DNA of 53,877 bases from CAVXAE01 sp044225565 (GTDB lineage Bacteria > Pseudomonadota > Gammaproteobacteria > Steroidobacterales > Steroidobacteraceae). Shown in pieces: positions 1 to 8,063 of the stretch. The first letter of the stretch is position 1. Each line of letters opens with the position of its first letter. The notes under the pieces were generated by a model. It did no database searches, was not told the DNA's origin, and was given only the letters and a program-made list of their open reading frames with translations. Location of the stretch: assembly GCA_044225565.1 (NCBI GenBank), contig JBGAIL010000005.1, positions 1 through 53,877 of the forward strand. Direction: 5' to 3'. The position numbers and the translations under genes are program-made.

Positions 1-204
1 GCAGCAGGCTGCGCATGGGAATGCTCCGGAATTCGCTCATCTCGAAGGCATCAGTGGCGCGACGAGCGCGAGCATCCAGTATTGCCCATGCCACGGAACG
101 CGTCGAGGCATGAGCGCTTTTCGACCGGTCGGCAAGGCAAACGGGCCGTTCGACATGAATCCGCGCGCCCGCCCGGACGATCCCTTAGAGTGCCCCGACG
201 CACC

Positions 205-1383
205 ATGTCGACACCCGTGAAATCGGCGAAAGCCTCCGCTCCCCTCGAGACCGCCCCGCTCCTGGGAGGACCATATCTATATTGGCTCTGCCAGGCCGCG
301 GGCTGGGGCACTTATACGATCACGCGCTTCTGCGGCGCGGTGTTGTACCTGCACATGGGCTGGCAGGAAGCACTGCTGGACGTACTGTTGCTGCACGTGG
401 CCGCACTCGCCCTCACTCACCTGCTGAGAGGCTACGTCATCCGGCACGACTGGGCTTCGCTCGGCAGACCCCAGCTGGCGCTCCGCATCTTTCTGGCGGG
501 ACTGCTGCTCGGGCTGCCCATGGGCATCGCCACCCAGCTGACGCCGCTCTCGGCGTTCCAGGACCCGAGCATCCTCTTCACCCACGTCCAGCTCACCGTC
601 GCGCCCGCCATCGTCCTCTGGCTCAACGTCGTCAACTGGGCCGCCACCTTCATCCTCTGGCTCGCACTCTATTTCGGCGTGCTCGCCGTTCGGCGGCGCA
701 AGTCGGCGGAGCTGCGGCAATCGGAGCTCGCGCGTGCGCTGCAGCTCGCGGAGCTGCGCCTGCTGAAGGCGCAACTCAATCCTCACTTCCTCTTCAACTC
801 GCTCAATACCGTGTGCTCGCTGATCGCGGAGGATCCCGCCAGGGCGCAGGACGCCGTGAAGCGCCTCGCCAGCACGTTGCGCTACACGTTGAGCTCCGGC
901 CAGGGCGAGTTCGCGCCTCTGGAGCACGAGATGGCGATAGTCGAGGACTATCTGCGCCTCGAGTCGCTGCGCTTCGAAGACCGGCTCCGCATCGAGCGAC
1001 ACCTCTCGCCCGAAGCGCTGCGCGTGCGCGTCCCGGTGATGCTCCTGCAAACTCTCGCGGAGAACGGCATCAAGCATGGCATCGCCCTGCTGCCACAAGG
1101 CGGCACGCTTTCCATCCGGGCCGAAGTGCGAAGCGATACGCTGTCGCTCGAAGTGAGCAACCCGCGCCTGCAATCGCCGCCATCGGTGCTGCGGCAGCCT
1201 GCGTCCGTGCCTGCCTCCGGGCCGGCAACCGACGGGCTCGCGCGGAACGACGGTGATGGCATCGGGCTGCGCAACGCCGCCGAGCGCTTGCGATTGCTGT
1301 TCGGATCGCGTGCGGGCCTGGACGTCGACCTCGGCCAGCCGGGCGTTGCTGCCGTCCGGGTGCGCATCCCCGTGGACGCATGA
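205..1383 (+). CDS. LytS/YpdA-type membrane sensor histidine kinase
   Basis: Sensor kinase that probably phosphorylates the LytTR regulator encoded directly downstream. The N-terminal half holds several hydrophobic membrane segments. It is followed by the family's His-box, AQLNPHFLFNSLN, with the likely phospho-acceptor at H194. The ATPase domain shows the N-box (ENGIKHG) and the G-box (GIGLRNAAERL). The frame is open from 82, but the ATG at 205 is preferred because the earlier stretch is Arg-rich and unlike any membrane segment. Its TGA overlaps the ATG of the regulator by four bases (ATGA), so the pair is translationally coupled. The signal sensed cannot be read from the sequence. Confidence 0.93.
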   Translation: MSTPVKSAKASAPLETAPLLGGPYLYWLCQAAGWGTYTITRFCGAVLYLHMGWQEALLDVLLLHVAALALTHLLRGYVIRHDWASLGRPQLALRIFLAGLLLGLPMGIATQLTPLSAFQDPSILFTHVQLTVAPAIVLWLNVVNWAATFILWLALYFGVLAVRRRKSAELRQSELARALQLAELRLLKAQLNPHFLFNSLNTVCSLIAEDPARAQDAVKRLASTLRYTLSSGQGEFAPLEHEMAIVEDYLRLESLRFEDRLRIERHLSPEALRVRVPVMLLQTLAENGIKHGIALLPQGGTLSIRAEVRSDTLSLEVSNPRLQSPPSVLRQPASVPASGPATDGLARNDGDGIGLRNAAERLRLLFGSRAGLDVDLGQPGVAAVRVRIPVDA

Positions 1384-2102
1384 GGGCTCTCATCGTCGAT
1401 GACGAGCCGCCCGCGCGCCGGGAGCTGCGCAGGCTGCTGGCGGCGTTCCCGTGGATCGAGATCGTCGGCGAGGCGGGCAACGTCGACGAGGCCGTCTCGA
1501 AAACGGAGTCGCTGGACCCCGCCCTGCTGTTCCTCGACATCCAGATGCCGGGAGGTCAGGGCTTCGACGTGCTGACGCGGCTCGAGAGGGCGCCGCAGGT
1601 CATCTTCACCACGGCCCACGACGAGCACGCGGTGCGTGCCTTCGAGTTCAACGCGCTCGACTACGTGCTGAAGCCCATCGATCCCGAGCGGCTCGCCATG
1701 GCATTGTCGCGCGTGCGAGCTGCACCGGAGCCGGCTCCGCCCGACGCCACGACTTCGTACGCATCTGCCACGACCCTGGAGCGCCTGTTCGTGAAAGACG
1801 GCTCCCGCTGCTGGTTCGTACCCTTGCGCGAAGTGCGGCTGATCGCCTCGGAGGGCAACTATGTCCGCCTGTTCTGGGGAGGGCAGCAGCCCTTGCTCGG
1901 CCGGGCGTTGGCGAGCCTGGAGAAACGGCTGGATGCGCAGCGATTCTTCCGCGCCAACCGCCAACAGATCATCAACCTGGATCTCGTCGAGAAAGTGGAA
2001 ATGGGCACGGCCGGCACGCTGCGCGTTCAGCTGCGCGGCGATCCCGAAGTGGAGATCTCGCGCCGACAGGCTCGGCTGTTCAAGGCTCGCGCGAAGGTGT
2101 GA
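1380..2102 (+). CDS. LytTR-family response regulator
   Basis: DNA-binding response regulator and partner of the upstream kinase. The receiver domain starts with the acidic pair in LIVDDEPPARRE. It carries the phospho-acceptor D53 in FLDIQMPGG and the conserved Lys in YVLKPID. The C-terminal LytTR domain (about residues 135-240) includes VRLFWGG and FFRANRQQIINL, typical of this beta-rich DNA-binding fold. At 240 residues it has normal length for an AlgR/LytR regulator. It ends nine bases before the stop of the convergent phosphatase gene. Its targets are unknown, and LytTR regulators often act on distant promoters. Confidence 0.94.
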   Translation: MRALIVDDEPPARRELRRLLAAFPWIEIVGEAGNVDEAVSKTESLDPALLFLDIQMPGGQGFDVLTRLERAPQVIFTTAHDEHAVRAFEFNALDYVLKPIDPERLAMALSRVRAAPEPAPPDATTSYASATTLERLFVKDGSRCWFVPLREVRLIASEGNYVRLFWGGQQPLLGRALASLEKRLDAQRFFRANRQQIINLDLVEKVEMGTAGTLRVQLRGDPEVEISRRQARLFKARAKV

Positions 2103-2111
2103 GCGTCATCG

Positions 2112-2876
2112 TCATTCCAGCAGCGTGTCGCGAAGACGTGCGCGACGCTCCCCGGAAAGACCGACGGCCTGCTCGCAATAACGCTCGAACGAGCCATATT
2201 CCCGATCGATGGTCGAGAACGCGGCGCCGAGATATCCGTTCCGCACGTCCAGCACCGCGTCGATCACTCCATCCATCGAAGCGGAATCGATGCTCAGCGC
2301 GAGCCGCCGGGCGAGCGGCGCGCGATGTCGATGCGCCCCCGGCCAGCCGCGGGACGCGAGATAGTCCGCCTCGACCGCTTCCGTCGGCACGCCGAGAAGG
2401 CGCAGCAGCACGGCGACCGCGAAGCCGGTGCGATCCTTCCCCGCGGCACAGTGGATGAGCATCGGCGCACCGCCTTCGCTCAGGCTCGCGCAGATCTGGC
2501 CCAGCGCGGAAGCCAGGTTGCGAGGCAAGCGCCGGTAGATCTCCGTCATCACTTCCGCCGCTCCGGCCGCGTCGGGGCTCTGTCTCAACATCGCAATGAG
2601 ACCGGGATCGGCGCGCAGATCGTTGCGGATGTCGAAGTCCAGCGCGCGGGCGCTCATCGCGGCGGGCACGGAATTCGGATGCCGATCGCGCTCTGCGACG
2701 CTGCGCAGATCGCAAATGGTGGTGAGCGGCAGGCCTGCCAGCTGCGCCCAGTCTCCAGTGGTAAGGTCGCAGAGGCGCTCCGAGCGCAGCAGCACGCGCG
2801 GCCGCAGGCGTCGCCCATCCGCGGCCGGCAGGCCGCCGAGGTCGCGGAAATTGCTCACCCCATCCAGCTTCAGCAC
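2112..2876 (-). CDS. Tyrosine-protein phosphatase (IphP/MptpB-like)
   Basis: Protein tyrosine or dual-specificity phosphatase of the Tyr_phosphatase3 family. It opens with the family's NFRDLGG motif and has the P-loop HCAAGKDRTG, with nucleophile C143 and phosphate-binding R149. The Lys after the Gly in the P-loop (AGKDRTG) is characteristic of MptpB-type enzymes, which can also act on phosphoinositides. No signal peptide is seen. It lies 27 bases downstream of the IclR gene on the same strand, so the two may be co-transcribed. A role in regulation rather than in the catabolic pathway is likely, but the substrate is not evident. Confidence 0.88.
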   Translation of the reverse strand: MLKLDGVSNFRDLGGLPAADGRRLRPRVLLRSERLCDLTTGDWAQLAGLPLTTICDLRSVAERDRHPNSVPAAMSARALDFDIRNDLRADPGLIAMLRQSPDAAGAAEVMTEIYRRLPRNLASALGQICASLSEGGAPMLIHCAAGKDRTGFAVAVLLRLLGVPTEAVEADYLASRGWPGAHRHRAPLARRLALSIDSASMDGVIDAVLDVRNGYLGAAFSTIDREYGSFERYCEQAVGLSGERRARLRDTLLE

Positions 2877-2903
2877 AGGTCGATTCCCGGGGCGCCGCGG
2901 CTA

Positions 2904-3749
2904 TCAGCCGCGGAGCAATCCACGCTCGTAGTAAATGCGACACCCCAGCTCCGCGGACAAAGCGCCGGCGATACGGTGCAGTGAAGCGATGAGCGCGCGG
3001 CGTGGCGGCGCGCCGATCTCGGCCGATGTGCCGAGTATGCCGATGATGGCGGTCAACTCGTCCTCGCTCCGGAAAACGGGTGCCGCAAGCATGTTAATGC
3101 CGAGCCGTACCTCGTCGACGGCTTCTTCAAAGAAACGCTCACGGATCACAGGCAGCCGTGTCTCTACCGCGCGGCGGTCCGAAATGGAATGAGGCGTGAA
3201 TGCGGTGAGCTTGCGCTCCAGGATGCGCGCGCGGGTGGGCTCGTCCAGGAAGGCGAGCGCCACGCGGCCCTGTGCGGAGCAATGGGGCGGCGGCCGGTTG
3301 CCGGGCCGGGACGAAATGGCGAGCTTGTCGCGATATTCGATGCACGAGAGCAGCACGGGCTCGCCGTTGTGCGGAACCGACAGCAGCGCGGTCTGCTGCG
3401 TCTCGTCGCGCAGCCGGGTGAGGTAGGGATCGGCTACGAACCGCAGGTCGTATTGGTCGAGAGCGGCCTCACCGAGCGAGAAGAGCTTGCTGCCGAGGCC
3501 GTAGCGACCATTGCGCGCGTCCTGGAACACGACACCCAGGCTTTTGAGCGTGGCCAGGTGCCGGTGCACCCGAGGCTTCAACTCCCCCAGCGTGGTGGCA
3601 AGCTCCGTCAGCCCGACCGGCCCGCGGGCCTGCGTGAGCGCCTCCAGGATGCGGAAGCCCGTCGTCAGCGACTGCAGCCCGTCCCCCGGCGTGCCACGCG
3701 AAGCAGCCGGCGAGCGCGCAGCGGGCCGGGCCGATTTGCCTCTCTTCAT
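2904..3749 (-). CDS. IclR-family transcriptional regulator
   Basis: IclR-type regulator. It has an N-terminal winged helix (about residues 25-85, with LTELATTLGELKPRVHRHLA) and a C-terminal ligand-binding domain (about 95-270, with YRDKLAISSRPG and HCSAQGRVALAFL). It is divergent from the Rieske oxygenase gene, the usual arrangement for local regulators of aromatic catabolism. The 85-base shared intergenic region contains a GAAAC/GTTTC palindrome of the sort IclR proteins bind. The N-terminal 20 residues are basic and Ala/Pro-rich, so a later start cannot be excluded. The inducer is unknown. Confidence 0.92.
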   Translation of the reverse strand: MKRGKSARPAARSPAASRGTPGDGLQSLTTGFRILEALTQARGPVGLTELATTLGELKPRVHRHLATLKSLGVVFQDARNGRYGLGSKLFSLGEAALDQYDLRFVADPYLTRLRDETQQTALLSVPHNGEPVLLSCIEYRDKLAISSRPGNRPPPHCSAQGRVALAFLDEPTRARILERKLTAFTPHSISDRRAVETRLPVIRERFFEEAVDEVRLGINMLAAPVFRSEDELTAIIGILGTSAEIGAPPRRALIASLHRIAGALSAELGCRIYYERGLLRG

Positions 3750-3783
3750 CGTCGCCTTTCCATCACCGGGGCGCTATCATAAT

Positions 3784-3809
3784 AGAAACAGAGTTTCTGC
3801 ATCCGAAAC
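3784..3809. promoter_or_regulatory. Putative IclR operator (three GAAAC/GTTTC half-sites)
   Basis: AGAAACAGAGTTTCT at 3784-3798 is a palindrome with 6-base arms and a 3-base centre. A further GAAAC at 3805-3809 pairs with the GTTTC at 3793-3797. IclR/KdgR-type proteins bind GAAAC-n-GTTTC dyads, and this site lies in the gap between the divergent iclR-like and Rieske genes. The Rieske gene's strong ribosome site (AGAGGAGG) begins about 11 bases further on. Assignment to the adjacent regulator is inference. Confidence 0.6.
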
Positions 3810-3834
3810 AAGTGGATCGCAAGAGGAGGCGCCG

Positions 3835-4896
3835 ATGTTCCTCAGGAATTGCTGGTACGTGGCCGCGCTGGATTCGGAGCTGATCGACGGCAAGCTGCTC
3901 GGGCGCACGATCCTCGGCGAGCGGGTGCTCCTGTATCGCGGCGAAAGCGGCAAGGTCGTCGCCCTGGACAACCGCTGCCCGCATCGCGGTGCGCTGCTCT
4001 CCGATGGCCGTATCGAGGGCGACAGCGTGCGCTGCATGTACCACGGCCTGCGCTTCAACGACCACGGCAAGTGCACGCAGATTCCGGCTCAGGACATGAT
4101 TCCGCCGAAGATGAAGGTGCGCCACTACCCCACGCATCAGATCAACCACTTCATCTTCATCTGGATGGGCGATCCGGCCCAGGCGGATCCCGCACGGATC
4201 CCGGAAGTTCCCGCCCTGCGCGATCCGGGCTGGAAAGGCATCCCGGCCTACCTGCACTACGACGCGAACTACATCCTCATCGTCGACAACCTCAGCGATC
4301 TCGCGCATCTCGCCTGGGTGCACAAGGATACGCTGGGCGGCTCCGAGGAATATGCGTTCGTCAGCAAGCCCATCAACATCGAGAAGAACGAGCGGGGCTA
4401 CCGCCTCGCGCGCTGGCACATGAACATCGATCCGCCGCCGTTCCACAAGAAAGTCATCCCGGAGAAAACCGCGAAACTCGATCGGCGCAATACCGTGAAC
4501 ATGTATATCCCCGGCATCTTCTACATGGAGACGCTGTTCGCGCCGGCCGGCCAGGGAGCCGAGAAAGGCGTCCAGGTGCCCGGCACCCGGGAATACCGCA
4601 ACGTCCAGTTCATGACCCCCGAAACGGAAAGGACCACGCACTTCTTCTGGACGTATCTCAACAACTACGAAGGCGAGGACTCGACCATCTCGCAGTCGCT
4701 GCTCGCGAGCCTCATCGAGGGCTTCATGGAGGACAAGGCGATCATCGAGCAGCAGCAGAAGACGCTCGAGCAGTCGCCGGGCTTCCAGATGCTCGCCATC
4801 CTCGCGGATGCGCCGCTCGCACATTTTCGCCGCGTGATGGAAAAGCTGCTGGCCGCGGAACAGGCACCGCCGGTTGCCACCGGCACGCATGCCTGA
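3835..4896 (+). CDS. Rieske non-heme iron oxygenase, VanA-like (PaO family)
   Basis: Oxygenase component of a ring-hydroxylating or O-demethylating system. The Rieske centre is CPHRG (C48, H50) followed by CMYHG (C67, H70). The mononuclear iron site lies in NLSDLAHLAWVH, the family's N-x2-D-x2-H-x4-H pattern. The length of 353 residues fits vanillate O-demethylase/PaO-type oxygenases. The frame is open from 3511, but the ATG at 3835, preceded by AGAGGAGG, is the clear start. No reductase gene is adjacent, so electrons must come from a protein encoded elsewhere. Demethylation of a methoxylated aromatic is possible but unproven. Confidence 0.93.
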   Translation: MFLRNCWYVAALDSELIDGKLLGRTILGERVLLYRGESGKVVALDNRCPHRGALLSDGRIEGDSVRCMYHGLRFNDHGKCTQIPAQDMIPPKMKVRHYPTHQINHFIFIWMGDPAQADPARIPEVPALRDPGWKGIPAYLHYDANYILIVDNLSDLAHLAWVHKDTLGGSEEYAFVSKPINIEKNERGYRLARWHMNIDPPPFHKKVIPEKTAKLDRRNTVNMYIPGIFYMETLFAPAGQGAEKGVQVPGTREYRNVQFMTPETERTTHFFWTYLNNYEGEDSTISQSLLASLIEGFMEDKAIIEQQQKTLEQSPGFQMLAILADAPLAHFRRVMEKLLAAEQAPPVATGTHA

Positions 4897-4944
4897 AGTG
4901 CGCGCAAGCTCGCGCGTGCTGCCCGTGGCGGGATCGGCTCGACC

Positions 4945-5970
4945 CTAGCTCGGGTCGCGAAGATACTCCCGCACGGCAACGCAAAGCAGATCGACCAGCA
5001 TGGGCGTCAGCTCGCGTGCCGTGTCCGTTTCCTGGCGCGTATGCACCCAACCGAGATAGGTCGTACCGCGCGCCGCAAGGAACAGAGGGAGCAACGCGAG
5101 CTGTTCGTCGGGCAGGGCACGCTCGGTGCGATAGCCCGCGATCACCGCTTCGCGAATCGCCTCGTAGTACGGCTGCCCGAGGTGGAAGTACAGCGAAGTG
5201 GCGATCTCGAACAGGTGCCATCCGAAGCCGGCATCGTCGAAATCCAGCAGCCGGATGCGCTCACCATCGACCAGCAGGTTCTCCGGGGCGAAATCCGCGT
5301 GGATGAGCCCGTACACTGCCGTCGAGCGATTCAGCGCTCCGAGATCCCGCCGCAGCCGGTCCCGCGCCGTCAGCACGAGTTGCCGCTGCGCCGGCGAGAG
5401 CGCCGCGAGCTCCCAGAATCGTCCCCAGAAAGGCCGCTCGCCGACCAGTCCTTCCGCATCCCACGCATGGCGGGTGAAATCCGGCGGCAAAGTCCAGCTG
5501 CAAGCCTGGTTGTGCAGTCGCGCCGCCAGCTTGCCGATCGTGTGGAACATGCGAGGCAGCTCCGTTGCCTGCGCATCGACGTCCTCGCCCACGCTCCCGA
5601 GCTGCGTTCCGCCGATCCATCTGAAGATGTCGACCTGCCGCGCTTCCGGCACGCCGGCATGCCGCACCGTCAGGAATGTGCCTCCGTTGCGGGCCACGAC
5701 GATCTCGGGAACGTCGAAGCCACTCTCCTGCAACGCACGCATCCATTGCAGCTCGGATCGCAGCTCTGCATCGGTGTGGTAGCCCGCCCGGTGCACGCGC
5801 AGCGCAAAGCGCTTCCCGTCCCGCGTCGTCGCCGCGAACACCGCATTCTCGCGGAACTTGATGAGCTTGAGCTCACAGGGACCGAGATCCCAGTGCGAAA
5901 GCGCCGCGTGCGCGAGCGCCTGGATGCGCTCGGCCTGGTCCTCCGGCGAGGAAAGGTAGAAGTCGCTCAT
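4945..5970 (-). CDS. APH-family small-molecule kinase (hydroxylysine-kinase-like), probable amino-alcohol kinase
   Basis: Kinase of the aminoglycoside phosphotransferase/homoserine kinase II fold. It has the Brenner motif HADFAPENLL (H224, D226, N231) and the metal-binding LDFDDAGFG. The length of 341 residues is normal. The ATG at 5970 overlaps the stop of the upstream PLP enzyme gene by four bases (ATGA). The best clue is that partner. In animals, an APH-family hydroxylysine kinase works with AGXT2L-type ammonio-phospholyases, phosphorylating an amino alcohol that the lyase then splits. I infer an arylethanolamine or other amino-alcohol substrate from the operon. Antibiotic resistance is unlikely. 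The frame is open upstream to 6330, but that stretch lies inside the neighbour. Confidence 0.85.
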   Translation of the reverse strand: MSDFYLSSPEDQAERIQALAHAALSHWDLGPCELKLIKFRENAVFAATTRDGKRFALRVHRAGYHTDAELRSELQWMRALQESGFDVPEIVVARNGGTFLTVRHAGVPEARQVDIFRWIGGTQLGSVGEDVDAQATELPRMFHTIGKLAARLHNQACSWTLPPDFTRHAWDAEGLVGERPFWGRFWELAALSPAQRQLVLTARDRLRRDLGALNRSTAVYGLIHADFAPENLLVDGERIRLLDFDDAGFGWHLFEIATSLYFHLGQPYYEAIREAVIAGYRTERALPDEQLALLPLFLAARGTTYLGWVHTRQETDTARELTPMLVDLLCVAVREYLRDPS

Positions 5971-7247
5971 GCGCCAGCGAGCACGCCGTCCAGCGTGTCG
6001 AGCAGCAGGTCGGCATTCTCGCGCGTGAAAGGCATCGGCGGCCGGATCTTGAGCACGTTGTCGTGCGGGCCGATGCGGCTGATGAGCACTCCCCGATCGC
6101 GCATTGCATTCACTACGCGCTTCGCTTCCGCCGTCGCGGGCTCTTTCGTCTTTCGATCGCGCACCAGGTCTGCCGCGAAGAACATGCCACGGCCCCACAC
6201 CTCGCCGATGATCGAGTGCTTTGCTGCCAGACGATTCAATCCGGCGACCACGTAGTCGCCGACCACCCTCGCGTTCTCGCGGAGGTTCTCGCGCTCCAGC
6301 ACGTCCAGCACGGCTGCCGCCGCGGCACACGAGACGGGATTCCCGGCGAACGTATTGAAGTACATCGTGCGGTCGCCGAATGTCTGGATCAGGTCCGCGC
6401 GGCCCACGACGCCCGCGATGGGATGCCCGTTACCCATGGGCTTGCCGAGCGTCACGAGATCCGGCACCACGCCGTACAACTGATGCCCCCACATGTGCGC
6501 ACCGGTACGACCGAAGCCGCCCTGCACCTCGTCTGCGATGTAGAGCCCGCCGGCCTTGCGCACCAGCTCGACGGCTCGCGGGATGAAGCCAGGCGGCACG
6601 TTGGGCAGGCCTTCGCTCGAGAACAGCGTGCAGAACAGCATCGCGGCCATGCGGATGCCGTTCGCCTCGAGCGACTCGATGGCCGAGCGCACTTCCTCGA
6701 CGTAGGCATCCTCCAGCGCCTGGCCGGTGAGGCCGCGCAGGCCGCGGTAGGTATCCGGTGGAGAGATCGCCCGGATGTGCGGCCCGAATCCTTCGGGCGG
6801 AGGGAACACGGTGCCGATCTGCGCCACGGCCTTGGTGTTGCCGTGGTACGCGAAATTGGTGCAGATGACGCCGGTCCCGCCCGTGATCACGTTGGCAATG
6901 CGCAGGGCAAGCTCGTTTGCCTCGCTTCCCGTGCAGACCAGCATGGCCATGGAAAGACTGGGATCGAACGTCGAAACCAGCCGTTCCGCGTACTCCACGA
7001 TGCCTTCGTGCAGATAGCGCGTGTGCGTGTTGAGCTTCGCGGCCTGGCGCGCGACTGCCTCGACGACGTGCGGATGGCAGTGGCCCACGTGCGGCACGTT
7101 GTTGTATGCATCGAGATAACGGCGGCCTTCCGCATCCCACAGCCAGACGCCTTCGCCGCGCACGAGATGCAGCGGCTTTTCGTAGAACAGCGGCGAGTTG
7201 CGTCCCAGTACGCGGTAACGGCGCTCGAGCAGGGAATCGGTGGACAT
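5967..7247 (-). CDS. Class III PLP enzyme, probable amino-alcohol O-phosphate ammonio-phospholyase
   Basis: Fold-type I PLP enzyme annotated generically as a class III aminotransferase. The Schiff-base lysine is K269 in TLGKPMGNGHP, and the cofactor Asp lies in ADEVQGGFGR. Several blocks follow the AGXT2L1/AGXT2L2 phospholyases rather than true transaminases: NNVPHVGHCHP, RYLHEGIVEYAERL, YFNTFAGNPVSCA and LKIRPPMPF. Those enzymes remove phosphate and ammonia from phosphoethanolamine or phosphohydroxylysine to give an aldehyde. The gene is fused by a four-base overlap to an APH-type kinase gene, the expected partner, and follows the SDR stop by three bases. Phospholyase function is inferred from remembered family sequences, and an omega-transaminase remains the alternative. 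Confidence 0.82.
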   Translation of the reverse strand: MSTDSLLERRYRVLGRNSPLFYEKPLHLVRGEGVWLWDAEGRRYLDAYNNVPHVGHCHPHVVEAVARQAAKLNTHTRYLHEGIVEYAERLVSTFDPSLSMAMLVCTGSEANELALRIANVITGGTGVICTNFAYHGNTKAVAQIGTVFPPPEGFGPHIRAISPPDTYRGLRGLTGQALEDAYVEEVRSAIESLEANGIRMAAMLFCTLFSSEGLPNVPPGFIPRAVELVRKAGGLYIADEVQGGFGRTGAHMWGHQLYGVVPDLVTLGKPMGNGHPIAGVVGRADLIQTFGDRTMYFNTFAGNPVSCAAAAAVLDVLERENLRENARVVGDYVVAGLNRLAAKHSIIGEVWGRGMFFAADLVRDRKTKEPATAEAKRVVNAMRDRGVLISRIGPHDNVLKIRPPMPFTRENADLLLDTLDGVLAGA

Positions 7248-7250
7248 CGC

Positions 7251-8063
7251 TCAGGATCCGGCCAGCGTCTTGACGCCTTCGAGCTCCTGCAGGAACACGG
7301 GGCTCTCGGGTAGCGTCGAGCCTCCGTCCACGCAGATGGTCTGGCCCGTGACGTAGCGTGCCTCGTCGGAGGCGAGATACAGCATGGCGTAGGCGATGTC
7401 CTTCGGATCGCCGATGTAGCCCATCGGGATGTAGCGGGCCATCTCCTTCATGCCTTCCTCGCTCGCCAGCAACTCCATCGCCGCAGTACGGATGTAGCCG
7501 GGCTCCACGCCGTTCACGGTGATGCGCTCACGCGCAAGCTCCATGGCCGCGGTGCGGATGAAGGCATTGATGCCGCCCTTGGACGCCGCGTAATACGAAG
7601 TGCCCGGCATCGCCACGCGCGGCCCCGTAACCGACGAGGTGAACAGAAGCCGACCCGAGCCGCGCTTGCGCATGTGAGGAATGCACGCTGCCGAAAGCCG
7701 GAAGCACGCTTTGAGGTTCACGTCGAGCACGGTGTCGAGGTCTTTCTCCGAATAGCCCTCCACGGGTCCGCCGAGGAACGACGCTGCGTTGTGCACCAGG
7801 ATGTCGATGTGCCCGAAGACGCGTACCGTCTCGGCGATGACGCGCTCCGCTTCCTCCTTGGTGCCGATATCGGCGACACACAGTTCAGCAGTGCCTCCCC
7901 CATCGCGCACCAGGCGCACTGCGTCCTCGCCGTGCTTCGCGGTGCGCGTGGCGATCATCACCTTCGCGCCTTCGCCCGCGAATACCTGCGTGATACCGCG
8001 CCCGATCCCCTGGCCGCCGCCCGTGACGATCGCGACCTTGCCCGCCAAAGTGCCCTGCTTCAT
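7251..8063 (-). CDS. Short-chain dehydrogenase/reductase (SDR)
   Basis: Classical SDR of 270 residues. The dinucleotide site is TGGGQGIG, the stabilising segment is VHNAASF, and the catalytic Ser precedes YYAASK, which supplies the Tyr and Lys. The C-terminal YVTGQTICVDGG is typical. The ATG at 8063 overlaps the stop of the MFS gene by four bases (ATGA). Reading further upstream would run into the transporter gene. In this operon it could oxidise a side-chain alcohol or reduce an aldehyde derived from an aryl-amine, but the sequence does not decide the substrate. Confidence 0.9.
   Translation of the reverse strand: MKQGTLAGKVAIVTGGGQGIGRGITQVFAGEGAKVMIATRTAKHGEDAVRLVRDGGGTAELCVADIGTKEEAERVIAETVRVFGHIDILVHNAASFLGGPVEGYSEKDLDTVLDVNLKACFRLSAACIPHMRKRGSGRLLFTSSVTGPRVAMPGTSYYAASKGGINAFIRTAAMELARERITVNGVEPGYIRTAAMELLASEEGMKEMARYIPMGYIGDPKDIAYAMLYLASDEARYVTGQTICVDGGSTLPESPVFLQELEGVKTLAGS

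Noticed and set aside
1..40. Start of a minus-strand gene leaving the window (ATG at 40)
   Set aside because: Only 13 codons remain and no clear ribosome site is present, so it cannot be supported.
4945..5970. Aminoglycoside resistance gene
   Set aside because: The kinase has the APH fold, but its overlap with a phospholyase-like gene and catabolic context argue for amino-alcohol metabolism.
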